64,000 bases of DNA from JACRCG01 sp964524835 (GTDB taxonomy: Bacteria; Desulfobacterota; Desulfuromonadia; Geobacterales; Pseudopelobacteraceae): assembly GCA_964524835.1 (NCBI GenBank), contig CAZGEG010000003.1:62001-126000 (forward strand), written 5' to 3'. Every line of letters begins with the position of its first letter. The stretch's first letter is position 1. Position numbers and translations under genes: made by a program. Positions 48,111 to 56,842 of the stretch are shown here, one piece after another. Below the pieces are notes generated by a model. It did not search any database, had not been told where the DNA came from, and was given only the letters and a program-made list of their open reading frames with translations.

Positions 48111-48227
48111 TCACGCGGAGACGCAGAGTTCGCGGAGAACGTCAAAAACAAATGATTTATGATATTACCCCAAAGACTTTATGATTTTAATCTTGGCTTT
48201 CTCCGCGTTCTCTGCGTCTCCGCGTGA
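48111..48227. repeat. Short MITE-like element, inverted GCGGAG termini, sco-ctaD spacer
   Basis: The 29-bp end at 48111-48139 (TCACGCGGAGACGCAGAG and following) is repeated inverted at 48199-48227 with 27 of 29 matches. The ~59 bp between are strongly AT-rich and non-coding. The ends share units with the GxxExxY element ~4 kb away in the same operon. It is 30 bp upstream of ctaD, so its hairpin lies in the mRNA just ahead of that ribosome site. Confidence 0.8.
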
Positions 48228-48247
48228 GGCGGCCCTTCGCTTTTTAT

Positions 48248-49117
48248 CTATTTTCGGCCCCGCCGTTTACCACTCAAAACCAGAAACACCAGAAATCCCC
48301 CGGTGCAGAGAATCACCACCGTAGCACTGACCCGCAGGATATTGAACACGTATGTTTTCTGCGCCGGATCGAAGGTAAAGCAGTACTCCACCATTTTCCG
48401 GATGGTCGTGCCGGAAGTGCCGTCCCGCGCCTCGATCAGCGCCAGGGCCAGGTCCTTGGGGAGAAAGTTCGTGCCGTACAGGTAGCGGACAATCGTACCA
48501 TCCCCGGCGACGATCATGCTGGCTACCGGATGGAGAAAATCCCTCCCCCGGCGCTGATAATTATACCCGATCGCCTTTGTAAAGCGACGAATAGTGTCGG
48601 CATCACCGGTCAGAAAGCGCCACCCGTCCTGAGGAAAGGGGGCATGCATCGATGTCAGGTAGACCCGCTTAAAACTGGCTGCCAGTTGCGGTGAATCAGT
48701 TTCGTCAAAACTGACCGAGATCACCCGGTACTCTTCACCCGGCCTGCTCTTGATTCTGGGGAGCACCTGCGCCAATCCCCGCTGCAGATTATAGCAGACA
48801 TTCGTGCAGCTGTAATAGACCGGCAGAATGATCGTCGGACCGGTGACCAGTTCGGCCAGCCTGACCGATCCGCCCGCCTCGTCCCGGAAGACCATGTCGA
48901 GCGGGATCCGGGAACCAAGCCGCTCCTCTACCCCGACCGCTGTGTCTTCGGCGCTGACGGCAGCGGGACCCGGCCCGGATCCCCGGTCTTTTTCCACACC
49001 CCGCGCTTCACCATGAATGAAGAGCAGCAGGGCCGCCAGTAGCCCGGCCCGGCAGAGCATCATGAGCGCCGCCACCCCGCTGGCGCTACGGGATAACTGC
49101 GGGAGTGATTCAGGCAT
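48248..49117 (-). CDS. SCO1/SenC-family copper chaperone for CuA assembly
   Basis: A 289-aa thioredoxin-fold protein with Cys104-xxx-Cys108 (YSCTNVCYN) and the distal His of DFLHPVASM, the three copper ligands of Sco proteins. An N-terminal hydrophobic segment (~19-36) acts as signal or anchor, and there is an additional C-terminal membrane helix (ILRVSATVVILCTGGFLVFL), unusual for Sco. It should deliver copper to CtaC. GGGAGGACGGA precedes ATG 49117; the start overlaps the end of recD by eight bases. Confidence 0.92.
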   Translation of the reverse strand: MPESLPQLSRSASGVAALMMLCRAGLLAALLLFIHGEARGVEKDRGSGPGPAAVSAEDTAVGVEERLGSRIPLDMVFRDEAGGSVRLAELVTGPTIILPVYYSCTNVCYNLQRGLAQVLPRIKSRPGEEYRVISVSFDETDSPQLAASFKRVYLTSMHAPFPQDGWRFLTGDADTIRRFTKAIGYNYQRRGRDFLHPVASMIVAGDGTIVRYLYGTNFLPKDLALALIEARDGTSGTTIRKMVEYCFTFDPAQKTYVFNILRVSATVVILCTGGFLVFLVLSGKRRGRK

Positions 49118-50831
49118 TCCGTCCTCCCGATGTCAGTCGCTCGCCGAGCCCCGACCTTCTGATCGTGCGCCGCTCTACCGCCTGGAGGAATACCTCATCC
49201 GTTCCCCAAATTTCAATGGAGCTGCGAGCGCGGGTGACCGCCGTATAGAGCAGTTCCCGGGTGAGAACCTCCGGCAGATGGTCCGGGAGGATCAGCAGCA
49301 CCCGGTCAAACTCGGAACCCTGGCTTTTGTGGACGGTCAGGGCAAAAGCGGCCTCAAGCGGGGGGAGGCGGAGAGGGGATATGTGGCGCAGCCCACCGTC
49401 CGGATTTTCAAACCAGACTGCCGGCGCCCCTTCATTCTCCACCGACACTCCGGTATCGCCGTTAAACAGCCCGAGCTCGTAGTTGTTCCCGGTGATCATG
49501 ACCGGCTTCATGCGGAGGGTTCTCGGGTCATTTTTTCGCTCCGGCGTGAGGGCCGCCATGCAGAGGCTGTTCAGGTTTTCCACCCCGTACGGCCCCGAAC
49601 GGAGCGGAGACAAAATCTTGCACGAGCCCAGCTCCAGAAGCGCCTCTGAGGGAGATGCGGCCCCGGCACAACTCCCGTATCCATCACGGGCAGCGGCCTT
49701 GAAAGCGTTTTCGAAGGACCTTCCGGTCGGCAGGCGCCGCCAGAGGATGTCCGGGCAGCGTCCGGATTGTACCAGTTCCGCTGCGGCAATGCCCTCCCCG
49801 GCGTTGATCAGCTGACTCAACGCGGCAATGCCGCTGTCGCTACCGAAGCGGTAGCTTTTGGTCAGCTGCGTCACCGGAACAGCGGCCTGCCCCGCGCTGT
49901 CGCAGATATCCGCCAGCACCGCCCCGGCTTCGACCGAAGCCAGCTGGTTGCGGTCCCCCAGCAGGATGATCCGGGCATCGTCGCGCAGCGCTTCCATCAG
50001 GCTGGCCATCAGCTGGAGATCAACCATGGAAGCTTCATCTACGACGAGGATGTCGCAGGGGAGCCGGTTATCACGGTTATGCCGATACCCACCCCTGCGG
50101 GCTTGCACGCCCAGCAGCCGGTGGATCGTGCTGACCCCGGTCGGCAGGCGGTCTCTGATGTCATCCGGCAGGTCAAGGCGGTCGGCAGCCTGCATGATCG
50201 ACTGGTGGAGGCGGAGCGCGGCCTTGCCGGTCGGTGCGGCCAACGCGATATCCGGGCGGGAATCCCCCGCCACATCGAGCAGCAGCGCCAGGATGCGCGC
50301 CACGGTAGAGGTTTTGCCGGTGCCAGGCCCGCCGGAAATGACGGAAAAGCGGTGAGCCAGCGCCATCCGGGCTGCCGTGCGCTGCAGATCGACAGCGCCG
50401 CTCTCCGGCGGAAAATAGCGGTCAAGGGCGCCATCCAGCCTGGTTTCGTTGATCGCCAGCGGCCGGCTGCGATTCAGGATACCTGCAGCGACCAGCTGTT
50501 CATACCTCCAGCAGCGATGGAGGTAAAGCCGGCCGGCCCCGTCCAGCACCAGCGGGGTATATGCACCCGGAACCCCGACCGTATTACAGGGCATAAGATG
50601 CTCGCGCCAGGCGTGGATATCGGATGGCGGCGGGGTTCGAGGCGCCTGCAGAAGCGGGAGTGCGGCAGCATCGGGCGTATCGGACAGGTTGAAACAGGAG
50701 TGGCCGCGTCCGGCAAAATAGCTGGCCAGGGCCGCGCCCCACCAGAGCGCATCGCCCGGATGCGGGTCGATGCGGACGATGAAATCGGCAAAGTGGGTGT
50801 CGAGTGTCGAAAGCCTGATAGTTCCTGTCAT
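49110..50831 (-). CDS. recD: RecD-like exodeoxyribonuclease V alpha subunit
   Basis: SF1B DNA helicase of 573 aa. Walker A GGPGTGKTSTV, Walker B DILVVDEASMVD, motif III LLGDRNQLASVEAGAVL and the C-terminal FALTVHKSQGSEF...LYTAVTRAR are present. In RecBCD this subunit is the 5'-3' motor. No recB or recC is seen within the window. The gene overlaps the diguanylate cyclase gene upstream (ATGA) and sco downstream, so it sits in the oxidase transcription unit. Confidence 0.9.
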   Translation of the reverse strand: MTGTIRLSTLDTHFADFIVRIDPHPGDALWWGAALASYFAGRGHSCFNLSDTPDAAALPLLQAPRTPPPSDIHAWREHLMPCNTVGVPGAYTPLVLDGAGRLYLHRCWRYEQLVAAGILNRSRPLAINETRLDGALDRYFPPESGAVDLQRTAARMALAHRFSVISGGPGTGKTSTVARILALLLDVAGDSRPDIALAAPTGKAALRLHQSIMQAADRLDLPDDIRDRLPTGVSTIHRLLGVQARRGGYRHNRDNRLPCDILVVDEASMVDLQLMASLMEALRDDARIILLGDRNQLASVEAGAVLADICDSAGQAAVPVTQLTKSYRFGSDSGIAALSQLINAGEGIAAAELVQSGRCPDILWRRLPTGRSFENAFKAAARDGYGSCAGAASPSEALLELGSCKILSPLRSGPYGVENLNSLCMAALTPERKNDPRTLRMKPVMITGNNYELGLFNGDTGVSVENEGAPAVWFENPDGGLRHISPLRLPPLEAAFALTVHKSQGSEFDRVLLILPDHLPEVLTRELLYTAVTRARSSIEIWGTDEVFLQAVERRTIRRSGLGERLTSGGRNA

Positions 50832-51919
50832 CGGGGGCGCTCTTCACGTATACTGATAGATTCGCCGTGCATGGTTTCGCTGAAAACCGTCAGGCGGTTT
50901 TTGCCGGTACGCTTGCTGACATACATCGCCTCGTCGGCATTTGCCATGATCGTGCGCACATCATCTCCGTCACCCGGATAGCCGGCCAGTCCGGCCGAAA
51001 GGGTGGTCGTAATGCTTTCCCCTTCGAAGTCGAAGGGGGTGGATGCCATGCCGCTGACTATCCGTTGAACGGCGTTGATCACATCTTGCCTGTCGGTCTC
51101 GGTGAACATGATGACAAATTCATCGCCGCCGTAGCGGGCGCAGATATCCGCACCGCGGATGTGTGCCGTGATCATCCCGGCGACCTGCTGGATCAGCTTT
51201 GTGCCGGCGAAGTGGCCGTACCGGTCGTTGATTTTTTTGAGGTTGTCGGCGTCGATCATACAGATCGCGAAGGGCCGGTTATAACGCTTTGCCAGTTTTT
51301 CATGACTTTCGGCCAGCAGGAAAAAATTACGCATGTTATTGAGGCCGGTGACATCATCCGTCAGGGAGAGCCGCTCCACTTCACGGCGGGCGGACTCGCT
51401 CTCTCCGGCCAGGGTGGCCCCCAGGTGGGCAATCAGCATGAAGGGGAACAGTTCGATGATGTGGGTGAGATAATAGTTCAGCTCCCGGAACTCCGCGGAA
51501 GCCAGCAGGATATAGGAGGTGACCGCCAGGCCGGCCATGAAGTAGGTGACCCGTCGCCCCTGCGTAAGAGCGGTGGCCATCAGAACCAGGTAAATCAGCG
51601 ACATGAACGGGCTGGTTAATTTCCCGGTATACCAGCAGACCGCCACGATAAAGGAGAGAAAGACAATAAGATCGATAAATATTTTCAAGGTGCCGTATTT
51701 GCGGGAAAGCACCCCATAGCGGGCGTTGAGGTTATAAAAGAAAAGAAGCACCGAGAATCCTGCCGGAAAAGCCATGCTGCCGCCTTCCATCGGGGAGAGC
51801 TTGATGTCGAGGGCGACCAGGGCGATCAGCAGCCAGGAGATATTACCCATGATGCGGTCGTATCCCTTATAGCGCTGCTGCACGCTTTGGCTTCCGTCCA
51901 TCTGAAGCTGGTCGTTCAT
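50828..51919 (-). CDS. Membrane diguanylate cyclase (GGDEF)
   Basis: A 363-aa protein with about five or six N-terminal membrane helices (~28-165) and a C-terminal GGDEF domain with intact RYGGDEFVIMF and an RGAD inhibitory-site motif before it. It should synthesise cyclic di-GMP in response to a membrane signal. The membrane part is not a named sensor that I recognise. GAGGAGACATACGC precedes ATG 51919. It overlaps recD by four bases and begins 12 bp after the yqaA-like gene. Confidence 0.93.
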   Translation of the reverse strand: MNDQLQMDGSQSVQQRYKGYDRIMGNISWLLIALVALDIKLSPMEGGSMAFPAGFSVLLFFYNLNARYGVLSRKYGTLKIFIDLIVFLSFIVAVCWYTGKLTSPFMSLIYLVLMATALTQGRRVTYFMAGLAVTSYILLASAEFRELNYYLTHIIELFPFMLIAHLGATLAGESESARREVERLSLTDDVTGLNNMRNFFLLAESHEKLAKRYNRPFAICMIDADNLKKINDRYGHFAGTKLIQQVAGMITAHIRGADICARYGGDEFVIMFTETDRQDVINAVQRIVSGMASTPFDFEGESITTTLSAGLAGYPGDGDDVRTIMANADEAMYVSKRTGKNRLTVFSETMHGESISIREERPR

Positions 51920-51931
51920 GCGTATGTCTCC

Positions 51932-52381
51932 TCAGCCTGAAGCTTTCAAGGCAATTATTGCCGTTATCACATAGCGGGCGAGCTTTCCGCTGGCGACCAG
52001 GAGCGAAAACAGCCCGAAATTGATCCGCAGCACCCCCCCCACGAGGCAGAGCGGGTCACCGACTACCGGGAGCCAGGAGAAGAGCAGCGAGTAGGCCCCG
52101 AAGCGGCTATAGCAGTCCCGGGCCCGTTCCTGCTGCTGCGGCGAGACCCGCAGAACCTTCTCGATCAGCCAGCTCCCCCCCCAGATTCCGATCAGGTAGG
52201 TGACAACGGCTCCCAGATAATTGCCGGCGGTGGCGACCGCGACAGCCGACAGCGGATCATACCCCCCCACCAGCATCATCACCAGCAGCCACTCCGATCC
52301 GAGCGGCAGCAGCGTGGAGGCAAGCATGCTCATGAAAAACAGCGAGGGGTAGCCGGGCTGGCTGAGCCAGTCATGGAGCAT
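51932..52381 (-). CDS. YqaA/DedA-family inner-membrane protein
   Basis: A 149-aa membrane protein with about four hydrophobic segments and the family box YLIGIWGG and FSWLPVVGDPLCLVGGVLRINFG, close to YqaA (a short DedA/SNARE-associated protein). I chose ATG 52381 because the product then has the YqaA length; a TTG 13 codons upstream is the alternative. DedA-type proteins flip lipids such as undecaprenyl phosphate, but YqaA is uncharacterised. First gene of the minus-strand run to the oxidase. Confidence 0.85.
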   Translation of the reverse strand: MLHDWLSQPGYPSLFFMSMLASTLLPLGSEWLLVMMLVGGYDPLSAVAVATAGNYLGAVVTYLIGIWGGSWLIEKVLRVSPQQQERARDCYSRFGAYSLLFSWLPVVGDPLCLVGGVLRINFGLFSLLVASGKLARYVITAIIALKASG

Positions 52382-52502
52382 GACAGTATATGTCAGAAAT
52401 TGGTTGTCAAAATGGCTCAAACCGCTACAATGCTCCCCGGTGCCGACTGTGACTTCAATCTGTGCATTGTAGCGATTAATTCAGATTCGGCAAGGGGGAA
52501 CC

Positions 52503-53543
52503 ATGCTGAAGGGAAAACCGGCAAAAAAATATTCCCAGGCGGGGAGGCTGCATTCGATCATCCGGCTGCTGGAAACCAGGCGGGGCCTGACGCTGGACGA
52601 GCTGGCGGAAGAGTGCGATGTCGACCGACGCACCATCCACCGCGACCTGAACGCGGTTGAGCAGGCCGGCTACGCGCTGACGGCGGAGTGGTGCGAGGGG
52701 AAAAAGGTCTACAGTTTTCTGACCAGATCGCGCAATCTCCCCCCGATCACCTTTACCCTGCCGCAGCTGATGTCGCTCTACCTGCTGCGCTCGCTGGGCG
52801 CCCACCTGGCCGGCACGCCGTTTCAGGCCGAGATAGACGAGCTGTTCAAAAGCATACACTCGGTGCTTCCCGATCGCCATGCCGCCCATCTGGAGCGGAT
52901 CGCTCGGGTTTCCCTGCCGCTGCTGCACGGTGCGCGTGATTATTCCCCATCGGCCCCCTTTGTCGGCGACCTGCAGAAAGCGCTGCTGCAGCAGTACCGC
53001 ATCCGGCTGAACTATGCCAAGAAGGGGAAAGACGAGATCGAAAGCTATGAGGTAGACCCCTATACCCTGGTCTTCCACAAGGGGGGGATTTATCTGCTCG
53101 GGAACGCCCTCAACCGTTCCGGCATGCGCCTGTTCGCCCTGGAGCGGGTCAGGGGGGTGGAGGTCACCCGCCAGCGCTTCGAGATCCCGGACAGCTACCA
53201 GCCGGAAGCCCATTTCAGCAGCGCTTTCGGCCTGGTCAGCGACAGTCCGATGAAGGTGCGGGTCCGTTTTTCACCCGAAATTGCCCACGCGGTCAAGAAC
53301 CGGATCTGGATGCCGGGGCAGACGGTCAGCTCAGACGCCGAAGGGCGGACGGTCGTCGCCTTCGAGGCGGCGGGGCAGATGGAGCTGGTGTCGTGGATTC
53401 TTTCCTACGGGATACATGCCGAAGTGCTGGAGCCTGCGGAACTGCGCAAGGAGGTCAGGCGCCAGGTGAAGGGGATGCGGGAGTTTTATCGGGGGAAGGA
53501 AGAGGAGAAGATGGAAAAGGCGTTGAAGCAGAAGAAAAAATAA
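52503..53543 (+). CDS. WYL-domain transcriptional regulator
   Basis: A 346-aa regulator: winged helix ~14-65 (LDELAEECDVDRRTIHRDLNAVE), a WYL domain ~160-240 and a C-terminal WCX-like extension ending in a very Lys/Glu-rich tail (EEEKMEKALKQKKK). WYL proteins are thought to respond to nucleic acids or nucleotides and often regulate DNA-damage or defence genes. ATG 52503 has AAGGGGGAACC upstream. It is divergent from the YqaA gene. Its target is not obvious; the divergent operon is the first candidate. Confidence 0.9.
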   Translation: MLKGKPAKKYSQAGRLHSIIRLLETRRGLTLDELAEECDVDRRTIHRDLNAVEQAGYALTAEWCEGKKVYSFLTRSRNLPPITFTLPQLMSLYLLRSLGAHLAGTPFQAEIDELFKSIHSVLPDRHAAHLERIARVSLPLLHGARDYSPSAPFVGDLQKALLQQYRIRLNYAKKGKDEIESYEVDPYTLVFHKGGIYLLGNALNRSGMRLFALERVRGVEVTRQRFEIPDSYQPEAHFSSAFGLVSDSPMKVRVRFSPEIAHAVKNRIWMPGQTVSSDAEGRTVVAFEAAGQMELVSWILSYGIHAEVLEPAELRKEVRRQVKGMREFYRGKEEEKMEKALKQKKK

Positions 53544-53584
53544 GTACGTCCCGTTTCCATTCAATTACAATTTCAGGATACGAC

Positions 53585-54730
53585 ATGACAAACGATGCCA
53601 CACTAGACAGCATACTAGCCGCCCGCATTGCACAGCAGGGGCGCATCACCTTTGCCGAATTCATGGCGGCCTGCCTCTACGAACCGGGGCTCGGCTACTA
53701 CACCTCTCCGGGGCGCAAAGTCGGCGCCGAAGGAGATTTTTACACCAGCATCACCGTGCATGCCGCCTTCGGCCGGGTAATCGCCCGCGAGATCGCCCAG
53801 ATGTGGCGCAGCATGGGAAACCCGGCCGCTTTTACCCTGGTGGAGTGCGGCGCCGGCAACGGCCGTCTGGCGTGCGACATCATGGACTTCCTGGCGGAGC
53901 GCGAGCCGGGGATGTACCGGGGTCTGAAGCTGGTGCTGGTGGAGCAGGAACCGACCCTCGAAGCGGCGCAGCGCGAGATGCTGGCAGCCCACGTCGACAC
54001 ACTGTCCTGGCTTTCCCCGGCTGAATTCGCTTCGGGAAACTTCACCTTCAGCGGCTGCCTCTACTCCAATGAACTGATCGACGCCCTGCCGACCCACCGG
54101 GTCGTGATGACCTCCGACGGCCTCCGGGAACTGTATGTGGTCTGCTCGGATGGCGGATTTGCCGAAGAAGTCGGCGATCCGTCGACGCCGGAACTTGAAG
54201 CCTACCTGAAGAGGGTTGACGTGGAGCTCCACCCCGGCCAGCAGGCCGAAATCAACCTGAACGCACCAAAGTGGCTGGCATCCGCCTCCAGGGCGCTCCG
54301 GAGCGGCTACATCCTGACGATCGATTACGGCTACCCGGCACCTGATCTCTACACCCCCCGCCGCAAGCTGGGGACGCTGCTCTGCTATTACCGCCACCAG
54401 ACCGAGGAGAACCCCTTTCTCCGCCCCGGTCTGCAGGACATCACAGCGCACGTCGATTTCACCACGCTGATGAAGTGCGGAGATGAACTGGGGTTGCAGA
54501 CCAACTGGTTCGGGGAGCAGTACCGCTTCCTCCTTTCGGCCGGCATCGTCGAGGAGATTGAAGAGATCGAGCGGTCATCCAGAACCGAAGCGGAAAAGCT
54601 GCGGCTCCGTTTGACCCTTAAAAAACTGATCATGCCGGAGGGGGGAATGGGTGACACGTTCAAGATACTGATCCAGTCCAGGGGTGTGACGGCCCCAAAG
54701 CTGCTCTGCCAGCGCAGGATCGGAGGGTGA
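53585..54730 (+). CDS. SAM-dependent methyltransferase, NDUFAF7/MidA family
   Basis: A 381-aa protein of the DUF185 (MidA/NDUFAF7) group: RITFAEFMAACLYEPGLGYY, VECGAGNGRLACDIM (SAM loop), ELIDALPTHRV and TIDYGYPAPDLY. The mitochondrial homolog methylates an arginine of complex I subunit NDUFS2; the bacterial substrate is not established. The start is ATG 53585 with AGGATACGAC upstream; a longer frame overlaps the regulator gene. The stop codon abuts the start of the HAD gene. Confidence 0.9.
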   Translation: MTNDATLDSILAARIAQQGRITFAEFMAACLYEPGLGYYTSPGRKVGAEGDFYTSITVHAAFGRVIAREIAQMWRSMGNPAAFTLVECGAGNGRLACDIMDFLAEREPGMYRGLKLVLVEQEPTLEAAQREMLAAHVDTLSWLSPAEFASGNFTFSGCLYSNELIDALPTHRVVMTSDGLRELYVVCSDGGFAEEVGDPSTPELEAYLKRVDVELHPGQQAEINLNAPKWLASASRALRSGYILTIDYGYPAPDLYTPRRKLGTLLCYYRHQTEENPFLRPGLQDITAHVDFTTLMKCGDELGLQTNWFGEQYRFLLSAGIVEEIEEIERSSRTEAEKLRLRLTLKKLIMPEGGMGDTFKILIQSRGVTAPKLLCQRRIGG

Positions 54731-55426
54731 ATGCCTGCGCTCACGACTGCTGAAATCCGCGGGATAGTGTTCGACCTGGACGGCACCCTGTACGTGTGCG
54801 ATCGTTTTGCCGCCGAGATCCAGGACGCTGCCGCTACGTACATCGCCGGAGTCATGGGGATCAGCAGGGAAGAGGCGGGGGAGCTGATGGCCGCCACACG
54901 GCTGAGGCTTGCGGAAGAGAGCGGCACCGTCCAGACCATCTCTGCGGTCTGCACCGCGCTGGGGGGGAGCGTCCGGGAGATGCATCGCCATTTTGAGCGC
55001 ACCCTCAGACCGGAAACGCATCTTGTCCGGGACGAGAGGGTAATACGGCTGCTGGAGCTTCTCGCAGAGCGTTTTTCACTCTACATTTACACGAACAACA
55101 ACCGTGTCCTGACGACCCGCATCATGGATTATCTCGGGTTGGATGGATTGGTACGGGGCATTTTTACGATCGATGACTCCTGGCGCGGCAAACCGGATGA
55201 GGGAATGGTGCGCAGGGTGCTGGAGGAGATCGGGCTGGCTCCGAACGAGGCCCTGTTTGTCGGGGATCGCTATGACGTCGACCTGCGGCTGCCGGAGCAG
55301 CTCGGCTGCCCCGTGTACCTGAGCCAGAGCCTGGAACAGCTGCTGCGGCTGGAAGATCTGCTTACTTCACCTTCTCGCGCAGATAGGCCAGCAGCGCCTG
55401 CATGTCCTCCGGCGGTTCAGTCGTAA
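54731..55426 (+). CDS. HAD-superfamily phosphatase
   Basis: A 231-aa HAD hydrolase with the nucleophile motif FDLDGTLYV (Asp15), motif II IYTNNNRV and motif III/IV FVGDRYDVDLRLP. Phosphoglycolate-phosphatase-like or pyrimidine 5'-nucleotidase-like members look similar; the substrate is unknown. GGAGGGTGA precedes ATG 54731, immediately after the methyltransferase stop. Its last 65 bp overlap the 3' end of rluD on the opposite strand; the corresponding ~20 residues are low-complexity and probably dispensable. Confidence 0.88.
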   Translation: MPALTTAEIRGIVFDLDGTLYVCDRFAAEIQDAAATYIAGVMGISREEAGELMAATRLRLAEESGTVQTISAVCTALGGSVREMHRHFERTLRPETHLVRDERVIRLLELLAERFSLYIYTNNNRVLTTRIMDYLGLDGLVRGIFTIDDSWRGKPDEGMVRRVLEEIGLAPNEALFVGDRYDVDLRLPEQLGCPVYLSQSLEQLLRLEDLLTSPSRADRPAAPACPPAVQS

Positions 55427-56318
55427 ACTCGATATACTCGCCGCTCGACGGGTGGATGAAACCGAGGCAGCGGGCGTGCAGGGCCTGACGCCCCAGACGG
55501 TTGATCATGCCTCGCAGCTGCGTGTCCGGAAGGTTGTTGCAGCGCCCCCCGTCAGGGTAAAGCGGGTCTCCCAGCAACGGGAAGCCGGCTTCGGTCAGAT
55601 GTACCCGGATCTGGTGGGTACGCCCGGTCTCCAGACGCAGTTCCACCAGTGAAATCCTGCCGTAGCGTTCCTTAACCTTCCAGCGGGTAACCGCATGTTT
55701 CCCGTTTTTAGCCATGCCGGACAGGCGCAGCCTCTCGGTCGGGTGCCGCCCGATGATCCCTTCGATCTTGCCGGTATCCTCCGGCGGCGACCCGTAGACC
55801 AGTGCCTGGTAGATACGCTTGACCGTATGGGCGCTGAATTGCTCCGAAAGCGCCTGATGGGCCCGGTCATGCTTGGCGGCTACCAGCACGCCTGAGGTCC
55901 CCTTGTCGAGCCGGTGGACGATGCCGGGACGCAGTTCACCGCCGATGCCGGCCAGATCGCTGCAGTGCGCCAGCAGGGCGTTGACCAGGGTGCCGCTGGT
56001 GTTGCCGGCTCCCGGGTGCACCACCATTCCGGCCTCCTTGTTGATCACGATCAGATCGCCGTCCTCATACAGAACTTCCAGCGGGATCGACTCAGGTAAC
56101 GGCTGTGCCGGCAGCGGCGGCGGGATGGTGACCTCTATCTGCTCCCCCCCTTTCAGCTTCAGCGACGTGCGCACCTGTTTGCCGTCAACCAGTACGTTGC
56201 CGGTTTCGACCAGCCTCTGGATGTTTGCCCGGGATTCACCTTCCAGCTCGCGGCTGAGAAAAAGATCAATTCTGGTCGGTTCGCTTTCGGATGTGAATGT
56301 AAACGATATTTTGTCCAT
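55362..56318 (-). CDS. rluD: Ribosomal large-subunit pseudouridine synthase RluD-like
   Basis: A 318-aa RNA modification enzyme: S4 domain ~15-75 and a catalytic domain with HRLDKGTSG (135-143, catalytic Asp138). RluD forms pseudouridines in helix 69 of 23S rRNA. The sequence matches the RluC/RluD subfamily with the VVHPGAGN motif; RluD is the best fit by domain order, but substrate cannot be proven. It converges with the HAD gene by 65 bp. Confidence 0.92.
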   Translation of the reverse strand: MDKISFTFTSESEPTRIDLFLSRELEGESRANIQRLVETGNVLVDGKQVRTSLKLKGGEQIEVTIPPPLPAQPLPESIPLEVLYEDGDLIVINKEAGMVVHPGAGNTSGTLVNALLAHCSDLAGIGGELRPGIVHRLDKGTSGVLVAAKHDRAHQALSEQFSAHTVKRIYQALVYGSPPEDTGKIEGIIGRHPTERLRLSGMAKNGKHAVTRWKVKERYGRISLVELRLETGRTHQIRVHLTEAGFPLLGDPLYPDGGRCNNLPDTQLRGMINRLGRQALHARCLGFIHPSSGEYIEFTTEPPEDMQALLAYLREKVK

Positions 56319-56465
56319 GGAAAACCTCAGCCCTTGAAAAAAGAAATTTGCGTTAGCGAAGTTATTTTCTGCCTGAAAATCGCAGAAAGCACTTCTAACT
56401 TACAAAAATAGCAAAGGCGCACCGAAAAAGGCACGCCTTGCAGAAATAGCCGGTATGGCGGTGCG

Positions 56466-56729
56466 TTACCAGATGGAAGATTCGATCTTGCCGGCCCGCT
56501 TGATCAGTACATCGACAACGGCGATCTCGTAGATCAGCTCCGGGTTGACATCGAGGGAGACCCGGGAGAGAAAATGCTGGCGCCCCTCTTCAAGCTCTTC
56601 CTTGAGAGCATCAAAAATGTTGTCGTTTTTGATGCCGTTCTCAACTTTATCCTTGTTGTACATGGCAACGTCGGAGAGGATGGCTCTGGCAAGCCGTTTT
56701 GCCTGATCTGGATTGTCTATCATGTTCAT
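56466..56729 (-). CDS. Conserved hypothetical helical protein (87 aa)
   Basis: A small, mostly helical cytoplasmic protein (DQAKRLARAILSDVAMYNK, then EELEEGRQHFLSRVSLDVNPEL). I recall similar small proteins in Geobacter relatives but no function. GAGGAACATCC precedes ATG 56729. It lies between rluD and htrA on the same strand, 113 bp after the htrA stop... in transcription order htrA comes first. No domain-based role can be assigned. Confidence 0.75.
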   Translation of the reverse strand: MNMIDNPDQAKRLARAILSDVAMYNKDKVENGIKNDNIFDALKEELEEGRQHFLSRVSLDVNPELIYEIAVVDVLIKRAGKIESSIW

Positions 56730-56842
56730 GGATGATGTTCCTCATGTAGTGAAAGTTTAGTGCGTCACAAAATTTTTCTGCAGTACAGGCAGAAAATAAT
56801 GCGGCCAACAACTATCCTGATTTCAGGCCTGACACCATAGCA

